Shown here piece by piece: positions 60,867 to 64,000 of a stretch of DNA of 64,000 bases; within the stretch, counting starts at the first letter, position 1; each line of letters opens with the position of its first letter. Position numbers and translations under genes: made by a program. The notes beneath the pieces are model-generated. The model searched no databases, was not told the DNA's origin, and saw nothing but the letters and a program-made list of their open reading frames with translations. This stretch comes from Ewingella sp049889095. Lineage in GTDB: Bacteria; Pseudomonadota; Gammaproteobacteria; Enterobacterales; Enterobacteriaceae. The stretch lies in the NCBI GenBank assembly GCA_049889095.1, contig JBLJFK010000002.1, one strand, 5' to 3'.

Positions 60867-61144
60867 TTGGAGCGTTCGGCACGTAATCGTCGAAGCTCTT
60901 TGGGGTCAGCAATCAGCGGACGGTAAATTTCAATACGATCGCCATCATCAACAATATCTCTCAGTTTCACCGGGCGGCTATAAACACCAACCTTGTTACT
61001 TGCCAGATCGATGTCAGTTCGTAGTTCCAGCAAACCTGATGCCTGAATAGCCTGTTCGACTGTGCTTCCTGATTCCAGCTTGACCGTACGCAGATACTGG
61101 CGTTCCGGCAATGCGTAAACAACCTCAACGCAGATCTCAGGCAC
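60860..61144 (-). CDS. rnfH: RnfH family ubiquitin-like protein (RatB)
   Basis: A 94-residue beta-grasp protein next to ratA. It holds the family sequence VEVVYALPERQYLRTVKLESGSTVEQAIQASGLLELR and DRIEIYRPLIADPKELRRLRAE. The role is unclear; the RnfH name comes from its rnf neighbours in Rhodobacter. The start is GTG at 61144, placed by AGAGG six bases upstream and by E. coli alignment. It overlaps the ratA end by eight bases, so the genes are coupled. Confidence 0.92.
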   Translation of the reverse strand: MPEICVEVVYALPERQYLRTVKLESGSTVEQAIQASGLLELRTDIDLASNKVGVYSRPVKLRDIVDDGDRIEIYRPLIADPKELRRLRAERSKK

Positions 61145-61571
61145 TGTAAACCTCTTTGGCACGCAGGGTGAAAGCCTGAACCATGCTACCGGCCAGTTCT
61201 TTGAAAATTTTACCGAATGCCAGCTCAATCAATTTATTGGTAAATTCAAAATCTAAATTAAGCTCGACCTTACAGGCCTCAGAGCTGAGCGCAATAAAAT
61301 TCCAGCCCCCCATCAACTTACGAAATGGGCCATCCACGAGTTGCATATCAATACGCTGGTTACTGAACAGCATATTCCGCGTAGTGAAGGTTTTGCTAAT
61401 ACCGGCCTTAGAAACATCCACGGCAGCAATCATAGACTCGGGGCTTTGTTCTAAAATTCGGCTACCGGTACAACCCGGCAAAAATTGCGGATAAGCATCA
61501 ACATCGTTTACTAAGTTGTACATCTGCTCCACGCTAAACGGCACAAGCGCAGAACGACTTATCTGTGGCAT
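61137..61571 (-). CDS. ratA: Ribosome association toxin RatA
   Basis: A 144-residue START/polyketide cyclase-fold protein. In E. coli it binds 50S subunits and blocks their joining with 30S, and homologues (COQ10) bind ubiquinone. The family opening MPQISRSALVPFSVEQMYNLVNDVDAYPQFLPGCTGSRIL and the C-terminal FTNKLIELAFGKIFKEL are clear. The toxin label is debated. It diverges from smpB. Confidence 0.94.
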   Translation of the reverse strand: MPQISRSALVPFSVEQMYNLVNDVDAYPQFLPGCTGSRILEQSPESMIAAVDVSKAGISKTFTTRNMLFSNQRIDMQLVDGPFRKLMGGWNFIALSSEACKVELNLDFEFTNKLIELAFGKIFKELAGSMVQAFTLRAKEVYSA

Positions 61572-61728
61572 ATCATTTCCCAGGTGTCATAAATCGCGCA
61601 AATTATACCATTTATCGACCACGAGACAAAAAACTACCTGACCAGTTAAGCAACAAAGGCCAAAATCCTCAGGCTGTTGCCCGGTAGGGATTTCATTCGT
61701 CAACGCTTACAGTATAATAAGTATCACT

Positions 61729-62211
61729 ATGACAAATAAAAAAGCACATAAACCCGGTTCCGCAACCATTGCGATGAACAAACGCGCTCGCCATGAATTC
61801 TTCATCGAAGAAGAGATCGAGGCGGGGCTTGCTTTGCAAGGTTGGGAAGTTAAATCGATGCGCGCTGGCAAAGCGAACATCACTGACAGCTATGTCACCT
61901 TCAAGGATGGGGAAGCCTATCTATTTGGCGCGACTATCCAGCCTTTAAGTGTCGCATCCAGCCACGTTGTTTGCGACCCAACCCGCACCCGTAAATTACT
62001 GCTCAACAAACGTGAATTAGAAACGTTGCTCGGCAAGGTCAGCCGTGACGGCTACACCATTGTTGCGCTTTCCATGTATTGGAAAAATGCCTGGAGCAAA
62101 GTCAAAATTGGCCTGGCTAAAGGTAAGAAAGAGCACGACAAGCGGGACAACATTAAAGATCGCGAGTGGAAAGTAGACAAAGCTCGGATCATGAAGAACT
62201 CAAACCGCTAA
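61729..62211 (+). CDS. smpB: SsrA-binding protein SmpB
   Basis: Binds tmRNA and brings it to stalled ribosomes for trans-translation. The 160-residue OB-fold protein has ARHEFFIEEEIEAGLALQGWEVKSMRAGKANI and a basic C-terminal tail (KGKKEHDKRDNIKDREWKVDKARIMK) that sits in the mRNA channel. ssrA follows 49 bases downstream. Confidence 0.97.
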   Translation: MTNKKAHKPGSATIAMNKRARHEFFIEEEIEAGLALQGWEVKSMRAGKANITDSYVTFKDGEAYLFGATIQPLSVASSHVVCDPTRTRKLLLNKRELETLLGKVSRDGYTIVALSMYWKNAWSKVKIGLAKGKKEHDKRDNIKDREWKVDKARIMKNSNR

Positions 62212-62260
62212 GCTACTGGCTTAGCGCACCTATTTTCTGATATAGTGCACGACAGTACTT

Positions 62261-62624
62261 GGGGCTGATTCTGGATTCGACGGGATTTGCGAAGCCCAAG
62301 GAGCATGCCGAGGGGCGGTTGGCCTCGTAAAAAGCCGCAAAAAAATAGTTGCAAACGACGAAAACTACGCACTAGCAGCTTAATAACCTGCTTAGAGCCC
62401 TCTCTCCCTAGCCTCCGCTCTTAGGACGGGGAATTTAGAGAGGTCAAACCAAAAGAGATCGCGTGGACACCTTGCCTGGGGTGAAAGCGTTAAACCCAAT
62501 CAGGATAGTTTGTTAGTGGCGTGTCTGTCCGCAGCTAACCGGCGAATGTAATGACTAGACTAAGCATGTAGTGCCGACGGTGTAGTAATTTCGGACGGGG
62601 GTTCAAATCCCCCCAGCTCCACCA
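62261..62624 (+). ncRNA. ssrA: Transfer-messenger RNA
   Basis: A 364-base tmRNA. The 5' end GGGGCTGATTCTGGATTCGAC and the 3' end TTCAAATCCCCCCAGCTCCACCA form the tRNA-like domain. The tag reading frame at 62351-62380 encodes ANDENYALAA (GCAAACGACGAAAACTACGC, then ACTAGCAGCT) followed by TAATAA. The tag matches the enterobacterial sequence exactly. The 3' end is the usual integration site for P4-type elements, one of which follows. Confidence 0.97.
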
Positions 62625-62667
62625 AATAACGTTCCGGTTATTACCAGATAAGTCCGGAGAAGTCCTG

Positions 62668-62703
62668 AAAGCCCGCATCCCTACTAGGTTTGCGGGCTTT
62701 TTT
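62668..62703 (+). terminator. Terminator after ssrA
   Basis: AAAGCCCGCA (62668-62677) pairs with TGCGGGCTTT (62691-62700), followed by more Ts, 44 bases beyond the tmRNA 3' end. Confidence 0.8.
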
Positions 62704-62746
62704 GTGTCTGTAGTAGTCCGAGGAAATCCGCCTTAAGCCGGAGTCT

Positions 62747-62800
62747 ATTGGTATACGAATTGGTATACGCTAAGATGTATACCAATAAACGTATACCAAT
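62747..62800. repeat. Symmetric array of four ATTGGTATAC repeats before the integrase
   Basis: ATTGGTATAC occurs twice forward (62747-62756, 62759-62768) and twice inverted as GTATACCAAT (62777-62786, 62791-62800). It is an imperfect mirror arrangement ending 17 bases before the integrase ATG. Probable binding sites of the integrase or an element-encoded regulator. Position makes autoregulation or arm-type sites likely. Confidence 0.7.
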
Positions 62801-62817
62801 TAAGGGAAGATCCTTAC

Positions 62818-64000
62818 ATGGCGCGGACTACACGCCCCCTCACCCATACCGAAGTACAAAAAGCTAAAGCCCTCGATAAAGACCTGACCCTGCATGACGG
62901 TGATGGGCTCTTTTTGCTGGTCAAAACCACCGGCAAGAAAATTTGGCGTTTCCGCTACCAGGTTCCTAACACTTCAAAACGTACTATGATCAGCCTTGGC
63001 GCTTACCCTGCCCTCTCCTTGGCCGATGCCAGAGAAGTACGTGCTGAAAAATTAGCAATGCTAGTCCGTGGGGTAGATCCGCAAGCGAGCGCTGAAGAAG
63101 AGGCGGAGAACCTCCAGATAGCTCAGGAAAGTATTTTCGGGAACGTGGCGCGTAAATGGTTTGAGTTGAAAGAAAAACACGTTAGCGCAAACCATGCGAA
63201 AGATATTTGGCGTTCTATAGAAAAGGACATCTTGCCCAGTATCGAAAATATTCCCGTTAAAGAGCTGAAAGCACGCACGCTGATTCAAGTGTTAGAACCA
63301 ATCAAAGCACGCGGAGCATTAGAGACGGTCAGGCGGTTAGTTCAGCGCATAAACGAGATAATGATTCATGCCGTCAATGTGGGTTTGCTCGATGCCAACC
63401 CGGCTTCGGGTATTGGTAATGCTTTTGAGCGGCCAAAGAAAGAGCATATGCCGACCATACGGCCCGAAGAGCTGCCTAAACTGATGCGCACCATCGCGAT
63501 GAGCAATTTATCGATACCTACCCGCTGCCTGCTTGAATGGCAGTTACTGACGCTCATACGCCCTTCTGAAGCTTCTGCAACAGCCTGGGCAGAGATCGAT
63601 ATCGAGAATAAGCAGTGGTGTATTCCAGCAGAACGGATGAAGGCGAAACGCGATCATATCGTCCCGTTGTCAGAACAAGCTTTAGAGCTGCTGGAAATCA
63701 TGCAGCCTATTAGTGGTAACCGTCAGTACGTTTTCCCTAGTCGCAACAACCCGCGTAAGCCCATGAACAGCCAAACGGCAAATGCTGCGTTGAAACGTAT
63801 CGGGTATGGGGGAAAGCTTGTTGCTCACGGTTTACGTTCAATCGCCAGCACAGCCATGAATGAAGCAGAGTTTAACGCTGATGTTATTGAGGCAGCATTA
63901 GCACATTGCGATAAGAACGATGTTCGACGCGCTTATAATCGGTCGACTTACATTGAGTTGCGGCGTGAACTAATGGATTGGTGGGGTGCCCAAGTTAGAG
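62818..64000 (+). CDS. P4-type tyrosine integrase (3' end cut by window)
   Basis: Tyrosine recombinase of an element integrated at ssrA. Starting at ATG 62818 (site GGGAAG), at least 394 residues are open to the window edge. An N-terminal DUF4102-type domain (LTLHDGDGLFLLVKTTGKKIWRFRYQ) is followed by a core-binding domain. The catalytic set is complete in the part shown: R248 (LIRPSEA), H337 and R340 (HGLRS), H363 (ALAHC) and the nucleophile Y373 (AYNRS). Only a short C-terminal tail may be missing. No cargo genes are visible. The downstream attachment copy lies outside the window. Confidence 0.92.
   Translation, partial: MARTTRPLTHTEVQKAKALDKDLTLHDGDGLFLLVKTTGKKIWRFRYQVPNTSKRTMISLGAYPALSLADAREVRAEKLAMLVRGVDPQASAEEEAENLQIAQESIFGNVARKWFELKEKHVSANHAKDIWRSIEKDILPSIENIPVKELKARTLIQVLEPIKARGALETVRRLVQRINEIMIHAVNVGLLDANPASGIGNAFERPKKEHMPTIRPEELPKLMRTIAMSNLSIPTRCLLEWQLLTLIRPSEASATAWAEIDIENKQWCIPAERMKAKRDHIVPLSEQALELLEIMQPISGNRQYVFPSRNNPRKPMNSQTANAALKRIGYGGKLVAHGLRSIASTAMNEAEFNADVIEAALAHCDKNDVRRAYNRSTYIELRRELMDWWGAQVR

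Noticed and set aside
1..64000. CRISPR arrays, insertion sequences, rRNA or ordinary tRNA genes
   Set aside because: Looked for and not found. The only multi-copy patterns are the two 126-base palindromes and the integrase-proximal repeats, neither of which has CRISPR spacing.

Overview
The window is a contiguous piece of chromosome from a gammaproteobacterium of the order Enterobacterales. Two conserved gene orders support this: phoR-phoB / sbcD-sbcC / mak / rdgC / ppnP / aroM / yaiA / aroL on the left, and pgpC-tadA-mltF-purL, then lepA-lepB-rnc-era-recO-pdxJ-acpS, rseCBA-rpoE, nadB, trmN6, srmB, grcA, ung, grpE, nadK, recN, bamE-rnfH-ratA-smpB-ssrA on the right. Both follow Escherichia coli order, but murP-murQ-yfhH lie together as in Yersinia/Serratia-like genomes, and two copies of a 126-bp palindromic repeat common in that group are present. 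I infer a Yersiniaceae-type organism (Rahnella, Ewingella or Serratia relative). The genus is a guess.

Layout. 1-8.3 kb: a MetE-like methyltransferase with a probable MetJ operator, the PhoR/PhoB system, and the SbcCD nuclease. 8.3-13.5 kb: an accessory cluster between sbcC and mak, comprising an AraC-type regulator, an APH-fold kinase, a class III PLP enzyme and an ethanolamine-permease-like transporter. It best fits an amino-alcohol catabolic route (uptake, phosphorylation, phospho-lyase). 13.6-21.8 kb: mak, rdgC, ppnP, then an aroL-yaiA-aroM region interrupted by a DUF1177 gene, an OPT transporter gene and an IclR regulator gene. aroM is tightly linked to DUF1177. 21.9-29.7 kb: small accessory genes (methyltransferases, DUF1471, yedI, regulator, acetyltransferase), sseA, an Agp-like periplasmic phosphatase and pagP.

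30-47.3 kb: purL, mltF, tadA, pgpC, the MurNAc recycling genes murP/murQ with regulator yfhH, then the ferredoxin yfhL and the acpS-to-lepA run on the minus strand. 47.7-48.5 kb: an unrecognised membrane protein. 48.6-51.4 kb: the sigma-E operon, including a short upstream ORF whose stop overlaps the rpoE start. 51.5-62.6 kb: housekeeping genes ending in tmRNA. 62.6-64 kb: the left edge of an integrated element whose P4-type integrase runs off the window and is preceded by a symmetric array of four 10-bp repeats.

The best candidates for undescribed biology are the aroM/DUF1177/OPT/IclR locus, the amino-alcohol cluster with its CTTGACC sites, the integrase-proximal repeat array, the orphan membrane protein at 47.7 kb, and the palindromic repeats that supply stop codons to phoB and acpS.
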